A DNA stretch of 64,000 nucleotides from positions 1,364,001 through 1,428,000 of the forward strand of contig NZ_RKHK01000001.1 in NCBI RefSeq assembly GCF_003752405.1, in the 5' to 3' direction. Positions 27,601 through 36,202 of the stretch are shown piece by piece. The stretch comes from Bogoriella caseilytica (lineage in GTDB: Bacteria; Actinomycetota; Actinomycetes; Actinomycetales; Actinomycetaceae). The notes beneath the pieces were generated by a model. The model did no database searches. It was not told where the DNA came from and saw nothing but the letters and a program-made list of their open reading frames with translations. The first letter of the stretch is position 1; the number at the start of each line of letters is the position of its first letter. Both the position numbers and the translations under genes were made by a program.

Positions 27601-30600
27601 GTCAGTGGTGCCACAGGTGGTCGGGTCCGCGCCCCAGGCGTCGGTCAGGCTGCCCCCGTCCAGGTGCGAGCAGGCGGAGAGCTCCTCCTCAGTGCGCGCC
27701 GTGACGGTGTTGAGCACGTGCTGCCCGGAGGGCGCTCCGATACCCAGCTCGAGGTGCAGGGTGATGGTGAAGGACTCCCCGGGCGCCATGCGGTTCTCGC
27801 CCTCGGGCCAGGTGAAGATCAGCTCGTCGCCCTCGATCTCCAACGAGACGTTCTCCGAGAGGAACCCGCCGTCCTCCGCGGCGTAGGTGGGTTCCGGATC
27901 ACCGATGTAGGCCAGGTGCGACGGCAGGGTGTCGCGCACCTCGGTCACGGTCAGGAAGCCCGTTCCACTGTTCTGGAAGGTCAGCTCCCAGGGCACGTTG
28001 TCACCCCGGTTGATCACGCGCTGACCCTCGTTGATCAGCTTGCGGATCGACAGCTCCTGGGTGCCCGGGTCGAGCACGATCTCGGCGGTAGCCTGCGCCG
28101 GAGCCGAGTTGTTGCCGTCGGTGCGCAGGGCCTGCGAGGTCTGGGTGTTCGTCACCTCGCTCGGGAAGACCACCGGCTCGCCACTGGAGCGATAGGTCTC
28201 CCGCAGCTGCGTCTGGAGCTCGAGGGATCCCGCCCAGTTCGGTGCGGGCAACGCCGGCGAGAAGTAGCCGCCGTCGGCGCGCGAGAAGGTCACCCGCACG
28301 CCCTGGATCTCGGCCAGCTCCACGTCAGGCAGGGCGGCCGTGGCGGCCTCCTCTCCCCCGATCCACTCCATGGCGCCATCAGTGCCGAAGGGACCGTAGA
28401 CATCCACACGCACCCGGTCCGCCCCGGCGGGCAGGGTCAGCGCGCCCAGGCCGGTGACCTCGAAGGCGTCCCAGAACTCCGGGCTCTCCGCCTGGTCCTC
28501 GATGACCACGCGCGAGGGCGCGAGGGTGCTGCGGGGGTTCGCGCCCTGGTTCGCTCCGAGGAGAACCGTCACCGGAACGTCCGGCTGGGCTTCGAGGATC
28601 TGACCGGGCGAAACCGACTTGACCGGCCGCACGTTGATCTCGCCGCCGGTGAGAACCACCCGTGCGTCGTCGATGTCACCGGTGGGCGCGCCTTCGGAGA
28701 GGATCGGGTCGTAGGACTGCGCGAACACCCGGTTGTCGATGCCGCGGGTCTGCCCGGCGCGGAGCACCTGGTTCTCCCCGGTGCTGCGCAGCGTCGGGCG
28801 CAGGCGTACGTCGAGCTCGATGGTGAGATCGTTCTCCTGCGTGATCGTGCCGCCAGTGAGCTCGGGGTCGCTGCCCTGGAAGGTCACGCTGATCCCGACG
28901 ACGTCGGCCAGCTGGGCGGCGCTCATGGCGTTGACCGCACTGGCAGTGGTCTGCTCGCTGGTGTACGTGCCGTCGTCGTAACGCAGCAGCCACACGGTGC
29001 TCGCCTCGAGGTCGACCTCGTCGGCGATGCTCGCACCGATGCTCACGGCGGTGAGGTCGAGGCCCTCGAAGGGGTTCTGCTGCCCGCTACCGAGATCCAG
29101 CCAGTCCACGTCAGCGGCGAAGGGGTTCGCCAGTGCTCCCGCAGCCGTGCCCTCGCTCTGGCACTCCTCCAGGTCGGTGTCCGCGCAGGCGGCCGGATCG
29201 GTGAGGCGCACGTAGGACGCGCGCGACGCGGCGTCATTACGGCCGGTGAGCGTGAAGGTCGCGGTCGGGTAGGCCTCGGGGTCGGTGCCCACCACCGGGG
29301 TGTAGATCCGGTCGTGATCGTGCGAGACCGTCTTGTGCACGTCCACCGCCGGCCCGGGGTTGGAGATCACGATGCGATCCCCATCGGTGTCACGCGAGGT
29401 CTGGTCGCCACGCTCGCCAAGGATCTCCGCGGTGTTCTCCACGATCCCGGGATCGTCGGTGTTGTAGGTCGCGGTCTCGGTGACCCACACGTTCTCGACG
29501 CGGGTGCGGTCGCGCACCTGCCAGGTCAGATCGAAGAAGCGCCCGGCGCCCGCGGCGACGCCGGAGCCGACCTCGGGGGCGTAGGGGTCGAAGGCCGAGC
29601 CGCGGGCGTCGATCCGGGCCTGCTCGTTCTCTTCCAGCACCACGCGCACTCCCGTGGTGTTCGCGCGCTGCTCCGCGGTGAGGGTGTAGCCGACGAAGGC
29701 GCCGCCCTGGATCCATCCAGCTGCCGGGGCCGGGACGGTCTGCCATTCCGCACCGTCGTAGAGCTGGACGGCGGTGATGGTGTCGTAGCGGAGGTACCAG
29801 CCGTTGGAGAAGGGCTCCGAGTCGGCGTTGATCCGGTTGAGCGCGACCAGGTCGAAGGCGTCGAAGACGGAGCCCTCGAGGGCCGAGGGATTGACCGGGT
29901 CGGTGATGGTCACCGTGTCGAAGCCGGTGCCCACCCGCCAGTTCAACCAGGTCTCGGCCTCCTCGCCCGACTGGGCGGAGACGCCGTCCTGGCGCCACTG
30001 CTTACCGATGCTCACCGACCCGGGGCCGGGACCGACGCCGCCGCCGTCGCCAGTGATCACGGAGACCACTGCGGAGTCCTCGTCCTCGTCCTCGAGCGGC
30101 GTGCCGGCCTCGGTCGCGCCGCTGGCGTGCACCGTGGCGGTGTTCTCGTACGGGGTCGGCTGCTCGGGCCCCGGGGTGACCGATCCGCCATCGCGCAGCT
30201 CGCTCCGGGCATCGGCGACGAAGTTCGGCGAGACGCGCGTGTCGGCGGGGAAGCCCTCCGGCCGATCGAAGGTGAAGCGGATGCCGGAGATCTCACCCGG
30301 TGTGACGCCATCGGTGCTGCCCACCGCCGCAGCGAACTGCTCGCGGGTCAAGGAGAAGATCCAAGCGCCGTCCCGCGGCCCCTCGGTCACGAGTGTCACC
30401 CAGTCGTCACCGTTGTGGACCTCAACGGTCATCGCCGCGCCCGCCGGCACCTGGGTCGGTGCAATGGAGACCAGGTCGAACGCGTTCCAGAACTCGTCCT
30501 CACCCTCGGACCAGACGTCTTCGACGACGATCTGCTGCACGCGCGCATAGTCCGACGAGGTCGCTGCGCGCGCGGCGAGCGAGGCGATGACGGTCTCAGC

Positions 30601-32343
30601 CGGCTGAACGCTGGAGCTGGGGCGGATGGTCTTGTCGATCGAGGCGTTGATGCGGGGGTCGACCAGTGCGAGGGTGTCGGTGTCGCCCGCTTCGGCGGTC
30701 AGGCCGTTGGGAGCCGTGACCTGGACGTCGACCCGGTTGACGCGGCTGATCTCCGCCGCGCCGTCGGTGGCGCCCTCATCGGTCTCGATGTCGAAGGTGA
30801 GCTGCGCCGTCGCGGCGGATTCGATCCCGCCATCCTCGGCGGTGAAGACGATCTCGAAGCCGGAGATCGGCGTCCCGGGGGCTTCGGGGGTGTCTCCGTT
30901 GCCGAAGGGCACGCTGATCGGGTCATCATCACCTGACAGCGGGTAGTAGGTGACGGTCGCAGCGGTGGCGCCGCCGGGCCAGGTGGGTGCAGCGGTGAAG
31001 CCACCGAAGGTGATGTCCTCGGTGAAGAAGTCGAGGTCGGCGAGCCGGAGCTCGTTGACACCGACGTCGGAGTTGTTGGTGCCGCTGATCGTCGCGGCGG
31101 CGGTCTGACCCGCGCTCATCCGGCCCGGCTCGATGTTCTTCACGGCCCCGGCGGCCACGTTCGCGGGGTTGACCGTGTGAGTGGCGGAGGCCTGATCGGT
31201 GGCCGGGTCGTACTCCCCGAGCTGCAGGCTGGCGCCGGCCACGTTCTGCACGCTGTGGGAGGCCGTGGAGAGATCGGCGCCGGTGCCACGATGGGCGGCG
31301 CGCTGCGCGAGCGTGAGGCCGAGGTCAGCCTGGGTGCCGGAGTCGAAGGCCCCGGTGTAGGTCACGCGCAGGCCGGCGACGTCACCGTTCGCTACACCCG
31401 ACGGGAGCGCGAAGTCCGTTCCCGGCGCGCCACTGACCCACGACCAGGCGCCGCCGCTGAGGACGTAGGCATCGACCTGAACCGCCGTGGCGCCCGCCGG
31501 CAGCGCAGCGTCGGAGAAGCCCGCGAAGTCGGTGATGGTGAAGGGGTTGCTGGCATCGAGCGAGGCCGCACCGTCCGGCGCCGCGGCAGGCTCCTGGATG
31601 GTCAGGGTGTCGGTGGCGATGTTGGAGGAGGTGACGGCTGCGAGCGCGACCTCAGACTCCCGGCCCGGCTCGAAACTCGCGGTGCTCGGGGTCCAGGCCT
31701 TGGTGAGGTCGACGTCGAAGTTGATCGGGGTGCGCACCGAGATGGGGGCGCTACTGCTGTCGGGCAGGGAGTTGCTGGCGGTCGTCTCCGCGGTGTTCAC
31801 GATCTCGGTCACGGCCGTGGAGGCCTGCCCGGAGGGCACCTGCATGCTCAGGGTGACGGTGAAGGTCTGGCCCTCCACCAGACCGATGTTCCCGCCGGGG
31901 AGAGTTTCCCGGAAGTCGAGCTCGAAGCGGGTGGCGGGGCCGACAACCTCGGGGTAGCTCGCGCCCAGCTCGGTATCGCCTTCGTACCAAGTGACCTCAT
32001 GAGCAATGTTCGAAGCCGGGGGGGCGTAATTGACGTTCTGCAGTGAGAAGCCCGCGAGCTCGGCCGGCAGGGCGTCAGTGAGCACCGCATCGATGCAGGA
32101 CTCCTCCGAGCAGGTCACCTGCACGGTGTAAGTGAAGGCGTCACCCGGGAGCAGGACCTCCACCGTGTCCACGGTCTTGGAGACGGCGAGGTACTGCACC
32201 TCATCTGCCGCTGCCGGAGCGACGAGCCCCGCCATCATCGGCAGGCCGACGAGGAAGGCCAGGAAGCCGGCGACGACCCGCCGGAATCGGGAAGCCTTCC
32301 GCCTTGCGCGATCGTTCGAGCCTGCCGCCGCCGACGTCTTCAT
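24613..32343 (-). CDS. Giant LPxTG-anchored surface protein with DUF11- and DUF5979-like repeats
   Basis: The protein has 2,576 residues. A basic N-terminus and hydrophobic core (about residues 20-45, ending APAAADE) form the signal peptide. The long N-terminal part repeats beta-rich DUF11/isopeptide-type units ('SVSKTV', 'VNTAETT', 'NTVTART' blocks). The C-terminal 700 residues hold six DUF5979-like domains, each opening with a V-x-K strand and closing in a Thr-Asn-x-Phe/Tyr strand. Two are nearly identical. A Pro/Asp-rich stalk (DPDNPSDPDNPSGEKPGTP) leads to LPHTG (2536-2540), a hydrophobic helix and a basic tail, so sortase should link it to peptidoglycan. GAGAGG lies 5 bp before the ATG. 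It is monocistronic. An adhesin or fimbria-like role is inferred; no sortase gene is in the window. Confidence 0.93.
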   Translation of the reverse strand: MKTSAAAGSNDRARRKASRFRRVVAGFLAFLVGLPMMAGLVAPAAADEVQYLAVSKTVDTVEVLLPGDAFTYTVQVTCSEESCIDAVLTDALPAELAGFSLQNVNYAPPASNIAHEVTWYEGDTELGASYPEVVGPATRFELDFRETLPGGNIGLVEGQTFTVTLSMQVPSGQASTAVTEIVNTAETTASNSLPDSSSAPISVRTPINFDVDLTKAWTPSTASFEPGRESEVALAAVTSSNIATDTLTIQEPAAAPDGAASLDASNPFTITDFAGFSDAALPAGATAVQVDAYVLSGGAWSWVSGAPGTDFALPSGVANGDVAGLRVTYTGAFDSGTQADLGLTLAQRAAHRGTGADLSTASHSVQNVAGASLQLGEYDPATDQASATHTVNPANVAAGAVKNIEPGRMSAGQTAAATISGTNNSDVGVNELRLADLDFFTEDITFGGFTAAPTWPGGATAATVTYYPLSGDDDPISVPFGNGDTPEAPGTPISGFEIVFTAEDGGIESAATAQLTFDIETDEGATDGAAEISRVNRVDVQVTAPNGLTAEAGDTDTLALVDPRINASIDKTIRPSSSVQPAETVIASLAARAATSSDYARVQQIVVEDVWSEGEDEFWNAFDLVSIAPTQVPAGAAMTVEVHNGDDWVTLVTEGPRDGAWIFSLTREQFAAAVGSTDGVTPGEISGIRFTFDRPEGFPADTRVSPNFVADARSELRDGGSVTPGPEQPTPYENTATVHASGATEAGTPLEDEDEDSAVVSVITGDGGGVGPGPGSVSIGKQWRQDGVSAQSGEEAETWLNWRVGTGFDTVTITDPVNPSALEGSVFDAFDLVALNRINADSEPFSNGWYLRYDTITAVQLYDGAEWQTVPAPAAGWIQGGAFVGYTLTAEQRANTTGVRVVLEENEQARIDARGSAFDPYAPEVGSGVAAGAGRFFDLTWQVRDRTRVENVWVTETATYNTDDPGIVENTAEILGERGDQTSRDTDGDRIVISNPGPAVDVHKTVSHDHDRIYTPVVGTDPEAYPTATFTLTGRNDAASRASYVRLTDPAACADTDLEECQSEGTAAGALANPFAADVDWLDLGSGQQNPFEGLDLTAVSIGASIADEVDLEASTVWLLRYDDGTYTSEQTTASAVNAMSAAQLADVVGISVTFQGSDPELTGGTITQENDLTIELDVRLRPTLRSTGENQVLRAGQTRGIDNRVFAQSYDPILSEGAPTGDIDDARVVLTGGEINVRPVKSVSPGQILEAQPDVPVTVLLGANQGANPRSTLAPSRVVIEDQAESPEFWDAFEVTGLGALTLPAGADRVRVDVYGPFGTDGAMEWIGGEEAATAALPDVELAEIQGVRVTFSRADGGYFSPALPAPNWAGSLELQTQLRETYRSSGEPVVFPSEVTNTQTSQALRTDGNNSAPAQATAEIVLDPGTQELSIRKLINEGQRVINRGDNVPWELTFQNSGTGFLTVTEVRDTLPSHLAYIGDPEPTYAAEDGGFLSENVSLEIEGDELIFTWPEGENRMAPGESFTITLHLELGIGAPSGQHVLNTVTARTEEELSACSHLDGGSLTDAWGADPTTCGTTDFAQPASGPNLFTVKGVNGSLDGAYHASSPNSVCVPALERGDQSYYRAPCVAHSQVGGVDDWLLTAANAGTIDVYELTIFDQLPVSGDRQLVSGNPRGSQYRPQLVAESLGVNAPEGTEIVVEVTTSPDVCVGTWNNLQNQEPCEQNDEEWVAADAVDWAEVTGLRVHFDFRTTAAGRLQTGEIVDVTYSTENVPATDGAADAAPMQVPATNSVAWNQFGVKYVDAQATKKIAPSRVGVHLRFASLEVNKTVTGPAADYAAAEFLVDLECSIDGVAIDMGDYAQIALSAENDFTVRVDGIPLGAAPGTECRVSEVGETGEFGETSREMDPLDGVVLLTVPTDPGVPIDTQEVPAGQTVTLTNDYRFTRLSVTKLVETEAAADFGPFEFTLQCVTATGEEVRFDDDGTTVLTFVLADGETFTAPTDRIPVGAECTLTETDGSFADQTVIVGDNVVDHGDATATITPGEQAAEVTVINGYDSGVLTVRKIVDGEGAEVYGTGPFGFTVACDYRGQELLNEDFSLEPGAWRSFGVFPAGTECTVAEPVTGGATHTVLDPAEGVIVIGDQDETDVEVTATNIFEVGDLELVKLVEGDGAEVYGAGPFEAQVQCTWVRDGEVETVELPNGGVVVLSAENGYRAVVEGIIAGAECTVVETLTGGATHSTIDPVDGVVVIPGAGEEGERQQEEVTLTNTFEVGDLELVKLVEGDGAGLYGAGPFEAQVQCTWVRDGEVETVELPNGGVVVLSAENGYRAVVEGIIAGAECIVVETLTGGATHSTIDPVDGVVVIPGVDEEGERQQVTVTLTNTFDVTSVQVTKEVLGDLSAPGASGPFEVELVCSMTVDGEQIDVEIPGGAVRELAADGTVTYADLPVGADCALTETVTGDAEETTITVSLPGSEPEVVEGVEAGIELPADAAVGPVEVMVTNVFADVPGDLTDPDNPSDPDNPSGEKPGTPLPHTGADVALAVLLAALLVSAGAVMVARRRATGRSDEVAQH
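25198..25881 (-). repeat. Tandem 342-bp coding repeat (two near-identical copies)
   Basis: Units at 25198-25539 and 25540-25881 encode two 114-residue DUF5979-like domains (DLELVKLVEGDGA to TLTNTF). Long stretches are identical at base level, differing mainly at the ends. Such identity against otherwise diverged flanking repeats indicates a recent duplication or gene conversion. Confidence 0.85.
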
Positions 32344-33114
32344 ATGTGCCTCTCAATTGAACCGGCGGCCCGACCGCCCCCGTTCACAACAATGCCGGCC
32401 GGATGCTAGCACCCTTAAGTAGCGCTTTAGCAACCATCTTCACTACCTGCGGAGCGCTACTTTCGGCGCTTTTGCGTTGCTGAATGCGCAATTTTTCGCT
32501 TCGCGTCGCCGGAGTGTGGCGGCTCCGAACAGGCATGACCCCCCGAAAGGCAAACGTTCGTCTAGTTTTTCGCTCGGTCGACTCCCGCCCATAGGTCGGC
32601 ATGTCCGGACAGCAGCTCTGCTCAGAGTCGGAAGAACGACTAGTCGTTCGTCTCTCTCCATGTGACCAAGGTCTCGCATCCACATCGCCGAGATCCCGCG
32701 GTCGGCGCCGTTGCGAGCCTCCCTACCCTCCCGTAGCATTTCGCCGTCACAGTCGGCGGCAAGGGCCTGCCCGGTGGCCGGTATCAGCAGATCAATCGCC
32801 GTACCTCCGCATGCCGCGGAGCAGGCCGGGAGGAGGTGGGGACCGCATGAGCGGCAGTAGTCCGAGTCCATTCGTCGTTCGCGCCCCCTTGGCCTCTCGC
32901 GGCGGTTTCCCTTCCCCGCGCTGAGTCACCGCTAGATCTCGCGCGTTCGGCGCTCATCCCACCGCCTCATAGGCAGTAGTACGCCCTCTTCAGGCCTGCT
33001 CGACCGAGCATCCTGAGCGCCCTGACGCGCCCTGTCCCTCGCATCGTTCCCCCGCGCTCTGCGCGAGTGGATCGTGCGTGTGCAGCGAGCGCCGCACTCC
33101 GAGGAGACCGATCC
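32344..33114. other. Divergent intergenic region between surface protein and mgtE
   Basis: This 771-bp stretch is less GC-rich near the surface-protein start and has no supported gene. It holds an inverted pair AAGTAGCGCT / AGCGCTACTT (32417-32426 and 32453-32462). On the minus strand an extended -10-like TGCTAGCAT lies at about 32402-32410. A 16-bp perfect palindrome GAACGACTAGTCGTTC occupies 32634-32649. I searched for an M-box magnesium riboswitch before mgtE and did not find its conserved core. Confidence 0.4.
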
Positions 33115-34476
33115 ATGAACGCTGCATTGAAGAACCTCATCCAGAACGAGCCCGCCTCCAAGCTCCGCGACTGGCTTGCCCTCAACCCCACCGTGGAGGT
33201 GGCCGAGGAGCTCTCCCACCTCGATTCGGGGGACCAGGCGCTCGCCTTCCGGCTGCTGCGCAAGGACAAGGCCATGGCGGTCTTCGAAGCCTTGGACACC
33301 GAGCACCAGCGCACCTTGCTCGAGGGTCTGCGCGAGGAGCGCGTCCGCGAGCTCGTCGAGGCGCTCCCGGCCGATGACCGTGCGCGGCTGTTCGACGAGA
33401 TGCCGGCCAAGGTGGTCGCCCGCATCCAGCAGGGCCTCTCCCGTGAAGAACGCGACGCCACCGCGCGCCTGCTCGGCTACCCGGCAGGATCAGCCGGCCG
33501 CGTCATGCTGCCCGTGGTCACCACCGTCTCCGCAGAGCAGACCCGCGAGGAGGCCCTCGCCCGGCTGAGCGGCCAGAGCGAGCGGGGCGGTGAGCTCGCG
33601 GTCCTACCGGTCACCGACGGCTCGCGCCGTCTGCTCGGAACCGTGAGCCTGGCCGATCTGGTCACCGCCGAACGCGGTGCGGTCCTCAGCGACCTGTTCA
33701 CCGAGGACACCTACAGCGTGAGCGCTTACGAGGATCAGGAGGCCGCAGCCCGCCTCATCCAGGAGGCCGACCTGCTCGCCCTGCCGGTGCTCGACAACGA
33801 GAACCGGCTGCTCGGCATGATCACCGTGGACGACGCCATGGAGATCCTCGAGTCCGAGGCCACCGAGGACGCCTACCGCTCCGGTGGTGCCGAGCCGATC
33901 CGCCGGCCCTACATGGCAGTCACGGTCTTCGGCCTCGCCCGCAGCCGCGCCGTCTGGCTGCTGCTCCTGATCGTCGCGGCGGTGCTGACCGTCAACGTAC
34001 TGGAGTTCTTCGAGGACACTCTGGAATCCATGGTGGTGTTGGCCCTGTTCATCCCGCTGCTGATCGACACCGGCGGAAACGCAGGCTCGCAGGCCGCCAG
34101 CGCCATGATCCGCGCCCTGGCGGTCGGTGAGGTGCGTTTCGCCGACCTCCCGCGCATTCTGTGGCGCGAGGCACGTGTGGGTGTACTGCTGGGGGCGATG
34201 CTCGCCGCTGTGGGCTTCCCGGTGGCCTCGATCTTCTACGGCACCGACATCGGTCTGATCATCGCCCTGACCTTGCTTTTCATCTGCCTGTGGGCCTCGG
34301 CCATCGGTGGCATTCTCCCGCTGGTCGCTTCGAAGCTGCGCATCGACCCGGCCGTGTTCTCCGCACCGGTGATCACCACCGTCGCGGACGCCACCGGCCT
34401 GATCATCTACTTCCTCATCGCCACCGCCGTCCTCTCCGATGACCTCGCGATGGCCCTGCCCATGATCGGGGGGTAG
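33115..34476 (+). CDS. mgtE: Magnesium transporter MgtE
   Basis: The protein has 453 residues. The order is an N-domain (residues 1-125), tandem CBS domains (about 130-255, including GTVSLADLV and GMITVDDAMEIL) and a five-helix channel domain. The channel domain carries the MgtE pore signature PLLIDTGGNAGSQAASAMIRALA. The N and CBS domains sense cytosolic Mg2+ and close the pore. The ATG at 33115 has GAGGAG 9 bp upstream. It is followed almost at once by an MgtC-family gene, a rational Mg2+ pair. Confidence 0.97.
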   Translation: MNAALKNLIQNEPASKLRDWLALNPTVEVAEELSHLDSGDQALAFRLLRKDKAMAVFEALDTEHQRTLLEGLREERVRELVEALPADDRARLFDEMPAKVVARIQQGLSREERDATARLLGYPAGSAGRVMLPVVTTVSAEQTREEALARLSGQSERGGELAVLPVTDGSRRLLGTVSLADLVTAERGAVLSDLFTEDTYSVSAYEDQEAAARLIQEADLLALPVLDNENRLLGMITVDDAMEILESEATEDAYRSGGAEPIRRPYMAVTVFGLARSRAVWLLLLIVAAVLTVNVLEFFEDTLESMVVLALFIPLLIDTGGNAGSQAASAMIRALAVGEVRFADLPRILWREARVGVLLGAMLAAVGFPVASIFYGTDIGLIIALTLLFICLWASAIGGILPLVASKLRIDPAVFSAPVITTVADATGLIIYFLIATAVLSDDLAMALPMIGG

Positions 34477-34481
34477 TGCTC

Positions 34482-35213
34482 ATGTTCTTCGTCTCCGAGG
34501 ACCACCTGATCCTTGAGGTGCTCGTGCGGGTGGGCTCAGCCTTCGCCTGTGGTGCGCTCATCGGGGTCGAGCGGCAGTGGCGGGGCCGCTCGGCCGGTCT
34601 GCGCACCAACACCCTGGTGTGCGTCGGCGCTGCACTGTTCGTCCTGCTGTCCTCACTCACTCCGGACGATGCCTCACCCAGCCGGGTGGCGGCCCAGGTG
34701 GTCTCCGGGGTCGGATTCCTCGGCGCCGGAGTGATCATCAAGGAAGGCGGCAGCCTGCGCGGCATCAACACCGCCGCCACGCTGTGGGGATCCGCAGCCG
34801 TCGGTTCACTCTGCGGGGCGGGGATGTACATCCCCGCCGCCGCCGGGGTGATCGCCATCGGCGTCGGCAACGCCTTGCTCCGCCCGGTCGCTCGGGTCGT
34901 CGAACCCAAGCTCCCGCCGGACAGGACTGCCGAGGAACCAGTGGACTACGAGTTCACCGCCATCTGCCACGACGGCGAGGAGGCTCATGTGCGTGCGCTC
35001 GTCGTGCAAGCCATGGCCGCTGAGGCCTTCAGCCTGAACGGGCTGCACTCCGAGGACATCGAGGGGACCGGGCGTGTCAGCGTCGTGGCCCGCCTGACCT
35101 CCCCAGGCCGCGACGACCGGGTCTTCGAGAACGCGGTGAGCCGGCTCAGCCTCGAACGGGGCGTGACCTCCGTGCGCTGGCGCGTGCTGCCCCACCAACC
35201 GGTCGGGCCGTGA
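34482..35213 (+). CDS. MgtC/SapB-family membrane protein
   Basis: The protein has about 243 residues. The N-terminal MgtC domain has four to five helices with the family motifs GALIGVERQWRGRSAGLRT and GVGFLGAGVIIKEGG. A soluble C-terminal domain (residues 155-240) resembles the ACT-like tail of longer MgtC proteins. An in-frame GTG at 34476 touches the mgtE stop; the ATG at 34482 is equally plausible. Family members are linked to growth at low Mg2+ or to modulation of ATP synthase; the role here is not proven. Confidence 0.92.
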   Translation: MFFVSEDHLILEVLVRVGSAFACGALIGVERQWRGRSAGLRTNTLVCVGAALFVLLSSLTPDDASPSRVAAQVVSGVGFLGAGVIIKEGGSLRGINTAATLWGSAAVGSLCGAGMYIPAAAGVIAIGVGNALLRPVARVVEPKLPPDRTAEEPVDYEFTAICHDGEEAHVRALVVQAMAAEAFSLNGLHSEDIEGTGRVSVVARLTSPGRDDRVFENAVSRLSLERGVTSVRWRVLPHQPVGP

Positions 35214-35266
35214 GCGCGTAGCGAGACTCCCCGGCATGCTCGGCCCCGGCGGTCGTCACGGCATCG

Positions 35267-35329
35267 GTCATCGCCACCGCCGTCCTCTCCGGCGACCTCG
35301 CCATGGCCCTGCCCCTGATCGGGGGGTAG
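35267..35329 (+). pseudogene. Duplicated 3' end of mgtE
   Basis: These 63 bases, ending in TAG, encode VIATAVLSGDLAMALPLIGG, almost the same as the last 20 residues of MgtE (IATAVLSDDLAMALPMIGG). Base identity over the last 60 bp is high, with only a few changes. It follows the MgtC gene by 53 bp, so it is a remnant of a past duplication of the mgtE end or of the mgtE-mgtC unit. Sequence further upstream does not match. Confidence 0.8.
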
Positions 35330-35365
35330 GCGCTGCGCGGGCGCGGGTTGCCACGGTGGCGGCTC

Positions 35366-36202
35366 TCAGCGGGCGACCTTCTTGGGAAAGAGGGCGGCGG
35401 CCATCCACACGGCGACGATGATGAACCCCACGCACCACACGATCCCGATCCACCATGCGTTGCCTGGTGCCTGACCGTTGAGCAGGGCCCGGGAGGCATC
35501 GATGATCGGGGTCATCGGCTGGTGCCGGGCGAAGCCTTGCAGCCAGTGAGGCATGGACTCGATCGGTGCGTAGCCGGAGGAGACGTAGGGCAGGAAGAGC
35601 AGGATGAAGCCGTAGCCGCTGGCTGATTCCGCAGAGCCGGCGACCATCCCGAGCACGGCGAAGACGACGGTGATGACCAGGATCCAGAGTGCGACGAGCC
35701 CGACCGAGCCGAGTAGCTGCAGTACGGAAGCGTCGGTCCGGAACCCCACCACCAAGGCGACCGCGAAGACCACGACGGTGGCCAGCATGTTGCGGACCAT
35801 GGAGGAGACCGTGTGGCCGAGCAGCACGGTGAAGGAGGGGAAGGGCATCGTGCGTAGGCGGTTCATGAATCCGGTGGTCATGTCGTTGCTGACGACGACG
35901 GCGGTGTAGGAGGCGCCGAAGCCTGCGGCGGTGACGATGATGGCGGGCAGCACGTAGGAAAGGTAGTCACCCCGGGATGTGGCGCCCTCGCCGGTGACGT
36001 CCATGGCTCCACCCATGACATAGGTGAAGATCAGCATGAGCATGATCGGCAGGATGGCTGCCATGAGGAGGGACTCGCCGTCACGGAAGGAGTGCTTGAG
36101 GCTCCGTGCCGAGAAGACGCGTAGGCCGGTGAGGAAGCCGGCGCCGGCCATCGGCGCGAGGGACCGGGCCGGTGTGGAGGCTGCCAGCGTGGTCGTGATC
36201 AT
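35366..36202 (-). CDS. ABC-2 type drug exporter permease (DrrB-like)
   Basis: The protein has 278 residues. It is an ABC-2 membrane protein with about six helices. It has the cytoplasmic RSLKHSFRD start, the TGFMNRLRTMPF segment, and the DrrB-type ending SSGYAPIESMPHWLQGFARHQPMTPIIDASRALL. The ATG at 36202 has AGGAGG 7 bp upstream and overlaps the ATPase stop by 4 bp. With the ATPase it should form a drug or lipid exporter of the daunorubicin-resistance class. The substrate is unknown. Confidence 0.93.
   Translation of the reverse strand: MITTTLAASTPARSLAPMAGAGFLTGLRVFSARSLKHSFRDGESLLMAAILPIMLMLIFTYVMGGAMDVTGEGATSRGDYLSYVLPAIIVTAAGFGASYTAVVVSNDMTTGFMNRLRTMPFPSFTVLLGHTVSSMVRNMLATVVVFAVALVVGFRTDASVLQLLGSVGLVALWILVITVVFAVLGMVAGSAESASGYGFILLFLPYVSSGYAPIESMPHWLQGFARHQPMTPIIDASRALLNGQAPGNAWWIGIVWCVGFIIVAVWMAAALFPKKVAR

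Noticed and set aside
25279-30936. Open frame of about 1,885 codons antisense to the giant surface-protein gene
   Set aside because: It follows from strong codon bias on the opposite strand, has no recognisable domain, and the sense gene has a signal peptide, LPxTG anchor and a terminator.
32640-33114. M-box (magnesium) riboswitch before mgtE
   Set aside because: The conserved core and pairing pattern could not be found in the 470 bp before the gene.
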